A stretch of DNA of 64,000 nucleotides, taken from assembly GCF_042242105.1 (NCBI RefSeq), contig NC_092019.1, positions 17,281,328-17,345,327 of the forward strand. Direction: 5' to 3'. The position numbers and the translations under genes were made by a program. A model generated the notes under the pieces. That model did no database searches, had not been told where the DNA came from, and saw only the letters and a program-made list of their open reading frames with translations. Position 1 is the first letter of the stretch. The number at the start of each line of letters is the position of its first letter. Source of the stretch: Pempheris klunzingeri (taxonomy: Eukaryota; Chordata; Actinopteri; Acropomatiformes; Pempheridae). Below, one piece after another: positions 26,085-39,300 of the stretch.

Positions 26085-28503
26085 CACATACATATATACA
26101 TACCTACTTGACTGCCATTTCATCTTATAACTACATCTTGTTTGTCTACATAGGGTTGAAATCTACTGCCACCCCTCAAAAAGCAGAGAAAGACCAGGGT
26201 GAAGCTCTGGTGAGTGGCATCCTGTTTCTCACTGCAGATCAAATAATGACACAAGCTGCCATGTAAAGACAGTTTCCCTCCACATATGTCATATTTTTTT
26301 CATTTTTATCAATTTGTGTTGATAACATTTGATAGAACAGAGCGAGAGCACATTTTGTTTACTTGTGTTACTTCCATATAGCCGTAAGTTCATAGGAAGT
26401 TAATGAACATGATATGAGATAAAGGTCAGTGTTTTCCCCACCATTGAATGGGTTAATTGGTTGTCTGTGTGGAGTCACCTCACTTGAGAAAAAAATAGTT
26501 TGAACTAGCTTCAGTGGTGAATCTTTATAGCACAGAGTCCAAGTTTTCCCTCAAAGACCTTGCAAATGTTCTGGGAGAAACACCAGTGAAAGTGAGCTTT
26601 TCATTCAGCTACACTGGCACTGAAGTAGACTTTTGTTTTTAACTTTCCCCTAAATGAACTGCATTATAATGTCTGGGCTGTTGGTTTGACCTGCTGTTTC
26701 CTGATGCAGCGTCTAACTGACGACGGTTCTGCTCAGAAGTTGCCCCCTAGTGGTCTGAACACTGAAACTGCACAAGGTGATGCCCTGCCTCCAGTAATGT
26801 TTCTGTCTCCTTCCTGCTTTACCCTGTCTGCAAAGTACATAGTAACATATTTCCCTGCCGCTCTCTCTTTCTGTCTGTGTGTATTTTATGCTCTCCACTC
26901 CCTGTTGTACAGGAGTTGAGCGAGGAAATGAAGTGTGTAAATCTTATGATGGGCTCGGTGTTTCATCAGCTGTCAGTTATATAGAAATGTGACCTTGTTG
27001 CGCACTGTAACTCTGCATTTTAAGCAGCCTGCAAACATATCAGTGATTGACAGCACATGATAAACCCGCCCATCCCGGGATCAGAGTCATCGTTTTCTGC
27101 CATTACTGACATCTCTCATCTCTCTTTATCTCTCCTCCTCTCCACAACCTCTAACCTTCCTTTTAATTCAAAAAACTATTATTATCATAGCTGACTTTTC
27201 AAACTGTCTGATTTCCCAAACGATGATTTCTGCCCTTTTAAAAATGTGTGTTTGTGTGTGTGTGTGTGTGTGTTCATATCCAAGGGAATACATCTCCCTA
27301 TGGGTAGGAGTGTTTACTATTTTTTGATGCCTCTGATGCTTTGAATTTGGGACCGATTGCCTGTGGCAGCACTGTTGTGCATGCTCACACCACATATGTC
27401 CTGAGATCCTGTTGCTTCTCTCTCTCTCCAATCTCCTCTCCTCTCCTCTCTCTTTGCTGATCACCCATCTGTCCTCCTCTGTCCACTTATCTGCACCATT
27501 CTTCCCGCTTTCTCCCGCCTGCAGAGAGGGCTGTGTGTGGGGCCCAGAGGCAGAAGAAGGCTCGCCAGGCACAGGACCTCACTGAGAGGATCCAACATCC
27601 GCCTGGACCTGTGGAGCAACAGCACGAACACACACTGCCCCTGGAGAACCGTGAGCCAACACACATCTGCATGCGCTGACACACACCGGCAGGGTCATAT
27701 ACATTTTTTCTTTATTTCCCACTCAACCTCCTCTGCTCCTCTTTTGACCTTACTTTCTGTCACTTTTCATTTCCTCAGGTCCTGCTTCTTTCCCTCGGTC
27801 CGCTGATGTCTTCGAAGATGACATCTCCTCTTGCTCCTCCTCCTCTCCCACAGAGCAGCAGGGCGCTCACCAATCACCAGCCTTTCCTTCATTGCCAGGG
27901 GTCCCAGGTGACCAATTACTGAGTGACTTCTCAGCTGTGGGCCCACCCCTTAACCACAGCCCCAGTCATGCTCAGGTGAGGAAAGGACACTGAGATTTGC
28001 TTTTGCCTAAGAGTCATGTATTGCATTTTGGCAGCAACAAAGAAGTCTGATAGATAAATTCCCACCAATGACCTCTGATAAACAAATTAAAGTTGAGTAT
28101 TAACAGACTGATGAGTTTATAAATAGCCTCATATGTCAACTCTGATAATCTGATATTCCGCCTTCAGTCTGGTATGGCGTTGCTCCCGGCAACCGAGGGC
28201 ATCCGACAACCTATGAGTGTAACACTGGGTGAATCAAACTCCATGGCAACAACTGGGAGACCAAATGGGATGTATCTGACCTCTCAGACCACACCCCTGC
28301 TGCCAAAGGTAATGTGAGGTTAAGTGCATGCTAATACTGTCACATAAAAACCCCACAGCTTTCAGTTTGGTTTTCATTTTGGCACATTTAAAATTTAAGA
28401 GGGACTTTTTTTGTTTGTCAAGACTCTTCAAAATGAAATTATAATAGGTAGAATGCAAATTAATAAATGCGGCAATATGACATTTTCGTCCAGAAAAACA
28501 TGT

Positions 28504-28546
<43 letters not shown>

Positions 28547-31491
28547 ATGTGTGTGCTTGCTATGGTGAATGGTATTTGCGGCAGGTATACAACATAAAAG
28601 ATAAAAGAGCATTTTAGAGGTCTTCGACCTAATAGGATGGTCACTCCTCTGTTTTGTCAAACACAATGCTCCGCTCTAAGCTGCTCTGCATTCATTACTG
28701 TCAATTTGCACTTCTGGGGGAGCTCCCTATTTGCCCTGTAGGTTAACACATTCACATACAAGCAGCATGGTTGTATGTCAGAACCGCCACATGCTGTCAT
28801 CTGGAGATTTGCGGGGCATTTGTACATTTCATGTTAGAATTTAACCTTGACATGGGGCAAACACTGTCAAACGACTTGACATTTTCTCTGGGATATCTTA
28901 TATGTTATTCTTGAAATTGCTCACTTGAACCACAGTATGGTTTGTTTCAATATGTGTCTTTACAGACAGCTCGGCCACCCAGCCCCACCTGCTCCTCCTC
29001 CCTGACCCCCTCCCTCAACTTCAACCATCTCTCCCGCCCACGGAAACCACGGGACACTAAACCCAAAATGAGGAAACTCAAATATCACCAGTACATTCCT
29101 CCAGACCAGAGAGGAGGGTCTGGGACTGGAGGTATTCAAAAATCCCTTTCATTTGTCCAATCAAGGCTTGCTTTTGTGGCAGGGTGTTTGAATTAATCCT
29201 AAAAAAATGTTTGTTTCCAGGGGGAGGAGCCAAACAGAAGAGCCCTACCCCTACCCAGTCTTTAGACCCAGCCTATTCCCACCTCCTCAAGCAGCAGCAG
29301 GTCTTCCTCCAGCTGCAAATCCTCCAGAACCAGCAGCAGCAACAGCAGCAGCAGCTACAATCCCAGCAGCAGCTCACTGTTGTGCCCAGGTACACCCACA
29401 GATTGTGTCAGTTAATCCAAACTGAGCCAACTATCGCTGCTCTACCAATAAGACATTAATCCTCCTATCGTATGGTTGAGTTAATGCTTCTGTCGTTCCT
29501 CCAGTGGAGATCACAGCGATCTTGTGAAGTCCTCTGGAGCCATGCCCCTAATTCCCCAACCTGTTCCCGCCACAACAAACCACACCCCAATGGACACAAA
29601 CCCTGCATCCAAGCCAGAGCCTCTTCCTGCAAATCTTGTTGATCTAACAGTAAGAAAAGCATAAGCAGAAAATGCCAAAAAATGATAACTACAACTTACA
29701 ACTCATGGTGAAAACAAACCCCTAAGTGTCCTTTGTCCTTCCCCCTCCACCTCTTCCCTTTCTTCAGGTGTCAGAGTTGAGGCAGCATCTACGTAAGCGC
29801 GGCCTCCCTGTCTCCGGCACCAAAACTGCTTTGTTGCAGCGTCTCCGCCCCTTCCAGCTTCCCCCCTCTTGCCTCACCCCTGCCTCCCTCTGCCAGCTGG
29901 GTACTGGCCTGGAGACCCTCACCCCTTGCCCCCCTCTCCCACCCAGCCAGAGCCCCAGCTCAAGCTCCAGCTCTGGACTAGACTCACCTAGCAGCAGCCC
30001 GAACCAACAGATGTACATCCCGGACAGGGGAATTCCTAACGGGATTCTCAGTGACGCTCCAAGTGGAATTCTGAACACGGTGCCAAATGGTTTCTCGAAT
30101 GCTGCGTCAGTCAGTTTGGCAGGTGAACAGCGTGGTCTAACCAACGCTGTCTTCCTGGCTCCAGCCAACACCGCCTCGGGAACTCCAAGTCCCAGTCTAC
30201 CCATGTCTTCGTCCTCGCCCCTGCAGTGTGGGACTCCCTGGAGAACGGACACTGAGCAGCAGCAGCAGCAGCAGGAGCTGAGTGTGGAGCTGGAGATGAG
30301 GGAGAGATTAAGGAGCAGGCCCAGGGACCGCTCCACTAACGCCGGCAACGAGGTGAGCAAAGACAGGCTTGGATCTTTGATGTGTTGGGAATAGTTCATT
30401 TAACAGGGGGACTGCTCTCCAGAACTGCAATCATTGATATGTTTTTTTATTATTCCTCCAGTCTTGCGGAGGAACCCTTCATCCATTCCTGCAACAGGAT
30501 CCTGGATGCTCTAGAGGCAAGCCAGAAACGGACGCACAGACAGAGTTGTTGTTTACACAGGTAAACACACAAATCAATACACACATATCTTGGATAATCG
30601 CTTTTCAAGGGTACTCTACAGAGCCTGGTCAAACGCAAGCATACTCTCATCACCGCCTGTCAATTAATTCATCCTTGCTTTCTAATCAGGTGTTTTGCTG
30701 CCAGCCGTGTGATGTGATTGGCCAGGATTTTGAGCTGCCAGTGCAGATTACAGCAAGTCCTGTTCAGACCTTGCCCGGCGTTCGCAGCTTGGAGGAAGAA
30801 CTACAGGAAGCTATCCAGAAAGCACAGGTTAGAGTCTGTAGATGAAAAGGAGGAGATCTTCAAGAATTCCTTTTGTATGATAGGATTTAAGTGTTTTTCC
30901 TTTCTTCTGGCCACAGATGGACCCTCGGCAGTCTATAGATGACATTCTGGATGAGCCTATGACTTGTGTTGGTGAGTCTCTCATGATTAATAAAGGCTGC
31001 AACTTAAATGACACTGATGTTTCTATCAGTGTCCAATCCTTTTTACTGCCATTCTTCCAGGCTCTGTTGATGTCTCCGATCACAAATCCCCAGCCCACTC
31101 AGCCCCTGACCCTTCGCCTCCTCCTCCTGCTCCTCATGCTGATCAGTCCCAGGCCTCCCAGCAGCACAACAAGGATGACAACTTCCTGCCCTCACCTCTT
31201 TGCTCCTCTCTCTTGCTGGAGCTCCCCCCATCTCCTGCTGTAATAAATCCCAGCCAGGTGATCCCAGCGCCTCCCCCGCCCCCCATCTGTACCTCCCCTC
31301 TGTCGTCCATGGGGAAGTCACGGAAACGAAGGGCTCCGACACTGTTTGACGCCGCCGACTGGCTCGAAACGCTGACATCTGGCCTCCGCCCTCTCACTCC
31401 ACCGGCAGCTCCTTTTGTTGAGTCAGACTTCAGTCTGGATTCAGACCTGAATGTCAGTCGGGTATTGGATCTCATGATAGAGCAGTGGTGA
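22750..31491 (+). CDS. myocd: myocardin, SRF transcriptional coactivator
   Basis: Coding exons: 22750-22804, 25291-25344, 26154-26209, 26710-26776, 27525-27650, 27779-27975, 28168-28308, 28966-29131, 29221-29389, 29505-29649, 29768-30352, 30462-30560, 30690-30827, 30917-30971 and 31061-31491. Phases agree throughout, giving 827 aa. The start MTLLASERSLLIRNKFRSVL is nearly that of human myocardin (MTLLGSEHSLLIRSKFRSVL). Next come RPEL remnants (LQLRIQNRRQ; ARQAQDLTERIQHPPGP), a basic box at about 255-271, the family signature KLKYHQYIPPDQ at 269-280, a Q-rich tract at 312-338 (eight Q in a row) and a SAP domain at about 391-422 (VSELRQHLRKRGLPVSGTKT). SLEEELQEAIQKAQ and SIDDILDEP follow, then a C-terminal region with DWLETL and ending IEQW (human ends LQQW). 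Myocardin activates SRF at CArG boxes in heart and smooth muscle. Human myocardin is about 940-990 aa and has a leucine zipper after SAP; none is visible here. Confidence 0.88.
22805..25290 (+). other. myocd: myocd intron 1
   Basis: This 2.5-kb intron is the longest in the gene. No extra exon or clear repeat is recognised. A GC-richer patch sits at about 24340-24460 and was not identified. Confidence 0.6.
26025..26094. repeat. (AT)n microsatellite in myocd intron 2
   Basis: About 30 AT units run into impure TACATA repeats, ending about 60 nt before the acceptor of exon 3 (26154). Confidence 0.9.
28506..28545. repeat. (TG)n microsatellite in myocd intron 7
   Basis: About 20 TG units between exon 7 and exon 8 of myocd. 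Confidence 0.9.
29768..30352 (+). CDS. myocd: myocd exon 11: SAP domain and Ser/Pro-rich region
   Basis: This is the largest exon (195 codons, phase 0 at both ends). It opens with the SAP helix-loop-helix and continues into a Ser/Pro-rich segment with an NGI/NGF repeat pattern (PNGILSDAPSGILNTVPNGF) and a six-Gln run (EQQQQQQEL). In human myocardin the dimerising leucine zipper would follow; this exon ends LEMRERLRSRPRDRS with no heptad repeat. Confidence 0.85.
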
Positions 31492-33340
31492 GGACTTGCG
31501 TGCCGCATATCTGTTCGTAACTTCCTTGTATGTACAGCAGGTGAATGTTGTATTCTATAATGGTCATGAATGGGGCAAACTGTGTGCATCCCACTGAGGG
31601 CACAAGATTAGGAATAGCGGCCTCCATCCATCCAAAGGCTGTCAGAGGCACTGGCTCCACGCAATGTCGAGAGCTGGATTCATCGCTGGCTTTCATGGGG
31701 CAACAAGAGCACAAACACACGCACACACATACGCACACGTTGACACTGCAGAACGCTGTTTAAAAGCACTTGGGCTCAGCCAGAAATGGCTAACAAGCAA
31801 CACATCTGTGGATTGACACACTCCACAGCACAATGTTTGCAGTGCAAAACAAAAGAAAACCTGGTGGCATATTAATTTAAACATGCTTCCTGGCTGCGCT
31901 GTGTGAATGTTGTTTCTGACTTATCTCCAAAACCCGTTGTCGGATTGGGTTTGAGTGTGGCCCCTGGTGTTGACTCAGTCATTGAGTCCTAGCCATTCAT
32001 AAAGCCCATTTACAGTGTGTAAAAGCCAGACAGAGCACACAGCTTGTGTGTGGCTCCAGACCTTAACCCTGGTGCCAGACACACAGTCGGCATGCAGAGG
32101 GAGAAAGCTGGCAGAAGCCACAAACAAGCAGTGTGTGTGCGTGCACGTGTGCAAGTGCAAGTGTGTGTGTGTACGCCTGTTTGTACGTGTGTTAAGTATG
32201 TGTGTGTTGAACACGACTGACTGTGTGTGACTGTGCACACAAGGCGGCTTTTGTTTGTATGTGTCAACACCCAAATGCCTCCATGTATATTTATAAGCAT
32301 TAATGCCAAATGCACTTGTAGTTATTTGCTTACTTTTAAGTGTGCCTGTTTGTGTGTTGTATGATTGATCTGTGAGAGGATCTGTGTGAAAGACAGAAAA
32401 GAAGCTGTGGATTTCTGTGTCCACATTTCAGACCAGACATTTCATTGTACTCTCATTGCCAGCGGGCAGTTACTCCAGTGTAGTTATCCATCGTAATCAT
32501 CAGAACAACCACATTACCTTGTTCAAGTCACTGTTCTCCAGGAGAGCAATCAGGCAACCACCCCAAAAATAGTCCCTATACAAATGCTCCAATCAGACAA
32601 GTGAGAGTTTCCTCATCGCTTTGCAAAAACAGGTGGTCATTTTGTTCCCTGATTAACCCCCAACAGTGTCTGGCTCGCTGCACGGTGCTTACTCTGCTAC
32701 TAGCAAAGCCAGATTTAGCACAATTTATAACCCAATCCCAAGGCCACACCTGTTCACTTAGTGTGAATTAATTCCACAAATGTTTTATTTGACATTGTTA
32801 AATCTTTGCTGTACATTTCAAAATGACCATTTACATTAAGTGAAAATGCACTGTAGAATTAGCATAAAATAATATGTTTGGATAATATGTAACGTGTCAC
32901 ATGACCAGAGCTTGAGTTGAAGCCAATACAGTTTACTTAACAGCGACAGTGATCTTGCTTTTATATTCTACATGATTTACTGGTCATGCAGAAATGGGTT
33001 AATTATTTGTTTGCATAATACACTCTCAGTGAGTTATGTCCATTCTAAACCCCATTTAACATAAAGACATTAATGGAAAAAAATCTGACAGAGGTTAGCT
33101 GACATTAACCTCTGCTGTACCAGATAAATGTAATTTAGACACAAGGTCTCATCTACATGAACTTATGTTCTGTCCTCAATTGGCTGCAAATCCTATCAAT
33201 CATTTCTAGAGCTCTGATTGGCTCATTCATATATAGGACATTGGTATAATCCGATAACTAACTGGAAGTCCTTCTGTTAGACCACTTTATTGTGAAAAAA
33301 AGGTTTTGTCCCCTCCTCAGTCTCCAAAGTGTTGCGTTAA

Positions 33341-33346
33341 AATAAA
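33341..33346 (+). terminator. candidate poly(A) signal of myocd
   Basis: This is the first clear AATAAA after the myocd stop codon, about 1.85 kb downstream. Another AATAAA is at 33648. Without transcript data the site used is a guess. Confidence 0.3.
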
Positions 33347-34736
33347 GGTTAAGTGCTGAGTGCAATATGATTTGTGTAAAGGGCACATAAACTGGCAGAT
33401 CTGAGGTTCTTCGTATGTTCATGTCATGTTTTTGTATGCAAACTTTTCAGTGTTGTTGTCAGCCAGTTACTTGTTCTGATGATTAGTCTGTGTCTTACTA
33501 TTCAGCCACGGATTATTATTGGAAGAAGATATCTGTGCGTAGGCAAACCTTCAACACAGAGCTTTATGTTGAAGCGACTCTTGTACAGCTTTCTCTATGA
33601 AAAATGCAGCAAAATGTGGATGGATGGCTATGATAATCATAGTGATCAATAAACATTACCGGCTGCATGAATTAAAAAAAAAAGAAAGAATTGATAGGCA
33701 GGAGAGTAAAATGCTACCTCCTGTGACTTCCAGTGCTTTAGGGCCAACACCAGTGTTCTCCTTGTTTCTTATTTAATTTCCAAATACTCGTGCAGAGTTT
33801 CCTGGAACATCCTGAGACAGTTTCAGAGGTTTGACCAAACCTCAGGCTACAGTCTTCTATTTTAAAATTTAAAACATCTATTTTAAACCGGTTAAAATCA
33901 ACCTGATCTAGATTTAAAGCTGGTTTGGACAGACTGGAAACACTCGGGTGTTTCAGTTAACTGGGACTCTCTGTTGGCCACTTCTGCTGCTATAAATGCC
34001 TTATTGTGAAAACATGAGAGGAAAATAAAATGTGTTTGCTTTTATTTATTATGTAACTTATTCATGCAAAAGATATCAACCACTGTCAAAAAATGTATTT
34101 AAAAGCAAGAAGAAAATTAAAGTCTTAATAGATTTTCTATTTGGTTCCTCTTTCTTTTATTTTTTATCCATGTAAAGTGAGCAAACAACTCACTGCTGTG
34201 ATATCGCACACGGAAAAGATAATCAAGTGAATTGTTTTATGGAGAAATAACTGCTGATAACTTATATGTTTCACATGGAAACTGTCCCAAATTATACCCT
34301 CTTAAATATTGATGATCACAAAGTAAATTAAATATTCATTTTTACCAATATACTACTTAAATAGCCATGAAATAGCACTAACTTCCACACGGCTTGATGG
34401 TTAATCTTCCAAATTACACAGTGGAAATGTAATGTAGAAGACCAATGATGTAACTTTAAATAAAAAGCTGGATAAATATGACCTCCAGTCAGGCATCATC
34501 AAAGGACCACCAAATGAAACCGAAAAGATATCTTATTTTCAGAAAATTTATATTTCTCTTAAAGTGGCTCATCATAGTAAAACACAATATTATTTAATAT
34601 CATATTACTACAATGAAAGCCTATGTTCCAGGGCTGATTTGAGCTAAATGCTCACATCAACAACATGCTAAGCAGGTACAATGCTTACCCTGTTCAGCAT
34701 TGTCAAAATATAGTACATTTATGCTCTTCCAATTCA

Positions 34737-34737
34737 G

Positions 34738-34766
<29 letters not shown>
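34737..34766 (+). repeat. homopolymer of 30 G
   Basis: Thirty consecutive G are followed by CAGG. Such a run is rare and unstable, can form a G-quadruplex, and its length is prone to assembly error. Confidence 0.95.
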
Positions 34767-34769
<3 letters not shown>

Positions 34770-36212
34770 GGTATTTCATGGCAAGCCATCCAATAATTTT
34801 ACTCAATGTCAACCTCATGGTAGCGCTAAAGGAGGAGTCAGGGTGGAGCGACTGGCAGATCCCTGTTGCCGTCCATTGAGCCTTATTGCTAACATGTCTA
34901 AAAATGAGTGAAGATGTCATTACTAAATGTGACAGCTATTTTACTTACTAGTTGTGATGCTGATGTATTCTGTGTTTTATAATCCATGATTTTTTGTATT
35001 TGTCAATATTCCTGCAGACTGCCTCTACTGTAAACTGCATCTCTTAATGAATGGAGAAACTTGGCTTAATAGATCACACATACCTGATGGATGACTCAGG
35101 ATGTTTTTCCTCTCTGATGTCTTGCCAAACAACTCACATTGCTCGGCAGTGAAGACGCCTTGAAAAACTCTCCTTTTTTCCTCATCAGGATGACTTCAGA
35201 ATTCAGAGACACTGTTGCTGCAAATGAGCCACGTCTATAAAAGCAGGTTGGTTGATAAATTGATTGATTGATCACAGACCAAGATCTGTTGTGTGGATCC
35301 ATCTCCATTTCACTCAAAGAGAGGAATACAAAGATACAACAGACAGTTCTTCAGACTCACTTACAGCTCAGAGAGATCTAAACCAGCCTGTCTGTTGGTT
35401 CTATAGCGAGCTAAAGCTGCATATTTTGATAAGTTTAACCCCACCGTGCCTGTCTAGAGACCAGGCACAAAGAGAAGAAATAAGATGAGACAATCTACTC
35501 TCTTTGACTTATCCACCCAGGGGCGAGAGTGTGTTTTCACAGGGGTAATACTCCAAAGCTGTGACCAGGGTGTAATGAGGGATTGTCTGTAATGGCCCCT
35601 CTAGCCGTTCCACATCACTTCCTCCTCGTCCCCCCTTTGCAATAACCGCTTCCTGCGCGATTTCATGGGAATTAAAGGGAGAAAGGTGTGTTTCATATGT
35701 AAAGCAGGTAGCTCTTGCTGAGACGTGAGATGGTTTGTGTGGATTCCTTCCCTAACTCCCTCCATCTCTCCCTCTCTCTCCCTTGCTCTCTCGTTTCGTC
35801 TCTTGGGTCGGAGTTGGGATGGGGTGTTGGGGGGGGGCTGGTTGAGGTAGGCTTTGATCACTGGCAGAAGGTCGCTATGGTTCGATTTCTGTGGCACTCC
35901 TCTGAGAGGTTTGCTCTGCAATTATAAACCATGTGAGAGAAGGCAGAGGGATGTTAATTTCTGAGCAGCTACTGTAGTCCATGTGTCAGTTAGCCAACAG
36001 CGAACATGAATCACATTTACAATATGAGGCAGAAAAAAGGCATTTGGTACCACAGCAGCCAATACATGGGATGTAAAATCCATTAAATAATCTCTTTACC
36101 ATGTAAGCTGTGTGGTTATAAGAGACTCATTGAAGGACTGCAAGTGCTGAACTTCCGCTGGCTCCATGTCCACAGCCTCATACATACTGTAGATACTATA
36201 AAGTACTTATTT

Positions 36213-36365
36213 AAACCTGCAATAACTGATTTTTGGCCACTTGGCGGAATGGAAACAAGCTGTGAATACAACATTTACATATTACCAGCTCGCGTTTTAG
36301 GAAACGGTTGCCCACATACATGTCCAGCAGATACAAAGGAGCATTTGTTTCGTGTTTCTAGCCAA
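36213..36365 (+). repeat. interspersed repeat, 'cctgcaataactgat' family, copy 2
   Basis: It matches the start of the copy in the zinc-finger gene intron: CCTGCAATAACTGAT, TTTGGCCACTTGG and GAAACAAGCTGTGAA. Similarity fades after about 150 nt. Confidence 0.65.
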
Positions 36366-39300
36366 CCAACAAATGTTAGTCCAACGTTTACATGCTCTTG
36401 TTTGCCCTAAACAGGCAACACAAAGGTTAGGTTGGTTATGAGAGTTATGGTTTATGACTGTGTATAGCCTGTTTCAAGCCAAATTTGCAAACTCTACATG
36501 ATGATAGCAAAACATTGTTCTTAATTTTTACAAGTGTACTACAGAGAGCCTTACAACATTATCACCTGTTATTAATTTAAAAAAAAATTTGAAAGAGAAA
36601 GAGTAACAGCAAATATAACTATAATCTTAAATACACATAAAAATACTGTATGAACTTGTGTGATTTCAGTACATTTGCACCATGAACAATTTACCAAACA
36701 TAAATAGGTGCTAAACTGGCTGTTGAAAATATATTTAAAACCACTGTTTGTGTAGAATTTGAAAATGCCTGACTTTGACACTCCCAGTTGAGAGCCACTG
36801 TCAGTGAACGCACCCTGTTCTCCATGATGGATGTGATCTGGAAACACTGGGGCGCTGAAAGCAACACATGCATTACAATTATCTCTGGGATTGTCTCATA
36901 TTTGTCCAAACAAAAACTTGCAATTGATATTCTTTAATTACATTAAATGTCTACACATTTAAACTTTTATTTCAATAATTGAAACAGAGGGAATGAAAGA
37001 ATAAAACAAACAGCAACAGTACAGGAATGAATAGATTCTTGGCTTTTGATTTTCATGTACACCCTCATCTAAGCAGCCGGCGTTTGCAAAAACAGTGTTG
37101 TACTTTTTATATGGATCCTCAGACTGCCTCTTCACGTATATAGAAAGAAAATAAAAACATCTGAATGTATCATTTCCTCTTGGGACACAAAACATGGAGA
37201 TTCAGTGGAACCACTGCAGAAATCTTGTTTTCTGCCGCAAAACTGGTGAATTATTACTGCTGCTCTGCCCCAAGGAGGAAATGTTTGAAAAATTCAAATG
37301 TTGTTCTCTGTTGTTGTTCTCTCTGCCATTAGAAGATAGAAGTAATGTTTCGACAACTATCACGTATCATAGCAGGGTCTTACACTATGTAATTATACAA
37401 TTTGCAAATAGTAATTTGTATAATTTGTATTTATAAAAGAGAAGCAATTGAGAGAAGATGTATTTTGATTCATGATGATAAACTGCTTCTGTGAAGAGGC
37501 TGTTGTTGAAGAATGATTAATTATTCTTCCTATGCTCAGAATAACTAATTTCCTTGTAGTTCTCTGTTCAACTGTGTTTAACTGGTTCATTTACTGCACC
37601 TCATGAAATCTGTTATCACACAGCACATGCGACCAATATGGAACATGCCCCTCAGCATTGCTAATCATGAAATTACGGCTGTGGGAATTTTACCTCCACA
37701 CTGCAGTCTGACTCCTGCTGCTCAAAACCCTGTTTCTGTGCTAAAATCTTGCTAAAGGGACATACATAGAATATTTCAAAAGACATGGCAGGGTGCAGTT
37801 TTATCCTGTGAAGCAAGGATGCCCTGAAACTGTTTAAAGTAGCCCGTGTCTGTGTCTGTAACTAGAGGCTTCTGCAGCTTTCCAGCGCTACCACACATCA
37901 AACTGCAGGGCTGGTTAAGCTGAGCTGCTGCTCGTCTTTGTTTAAAACTGTGTGAGATGGGGAAGGCTAATTGGACTAATTAGCACCAAAACAAGGCTTG
38001 ACTGAACAATCTTTCTGTACCACAGATGTTTTGCCTCTTTTTAGTTGAAAAAAGATGCAGGAAGAAAAGAGACTCATTTTCAATGCTAACCCAATGTGGC
38101 ATTATTAGGCTCTGTGAAGTCACAAAACGGGCGGGAAGACTTGCTTTTGATGTACTGGTGCTTAAACTGACCTTTGCCACAATAGCGGGAGCCCCAGCAA
38201 CTCCAACCGAGCTTCTTGACAGTCAGTAGTTGAGGCGCACTACCCTGTGGGATGAAAGCTTAGCCAACTTTACACTTTTCTTGTCTGAACTGTATTTTTT
38301 CCTGGGCTTTGTGTTACCTCAAAAATGTTTGAAGTTTGAAGTCCAACTGTAATCCCAAGACTCAAGGCTTCATGAAGACTTCATAAAGACTACAATACTC
38401 TACCTCAATAGACCCATAAAGTGGAGTTTGGGCAGATACAGCATGTAATGCGCTGACTTCCGTTGACAGTATTTCATTTCTGTATGGAGAATGTGAAGGC
38501 TATTCCCTGCCGTGATACTAAAATCAGTGTTTTGCTGAATTGTGTTCAGGACCTGCTGAAGAACATGAGGATCATCTGAAGATTTTGTGCCTCATTTTCA
38601 TCATTTTGCTGCTCCAGTGCCTCATGTTATGAGCCCAAAACGACTCCACTGTGCAGTGCACACATTGTCTTGTACTAATACAAAAAAGTAACCCAGAGGG
38701 TTTTTGGTAAGTATCCCTATCTTGAAAATCTTACTAACATGCTGTAGGCTGAGAGTGGGATAAATATTAGAAAATAGTATTTTCCATTATAGTGGTTTAT
38801 TATAATATAAAAGTCTGAGAGGCTTTCGTGGATCCTGTGAATATTTTAATATGAAATTTAATCATGTTGAAAAAAAAGTTCTCATTTCAGGACATTGCTC
38901 CAATGACAGGACCTGTACTATGTAAAATAAAGCATTTAGAAACCAATAGTATAGAATAGCATGTTAAAGAGAGTCTCAATGCATTGATGTGGGAGTGTAA
39001 TTCAAAGCTACTATCCCTATCTGTTACTATCTTAGCTAATACAGCAAATGAACGCACATCTTAATTCATTCCTTGTGTTTATGCTCGTGTTTTAAGTTTT
39101 GGAAAGGTGATAAAAGCGACGCCACCCTCCTAACTCTACAGAGTGCTGCTCTTACTTGAGCCCCGTGCACAACGTTTTGGCATGTGGAGAAATGTAAAGC
39201 ATGAGAGGCCTACGGTGCCTCGTTACGGTTGCTAAGATACGATTGGATGATCGCTGTATGGTGGCAGGGTTTAGCGAACAGTGAACTGTGTCAATCTAAA

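Noticed and set aside
29764..30399. 211-codon open frame on the minus strand
   Set aside because: It is antisense to myocd exon 11; the Cys run is the complement of the CAG repeat.
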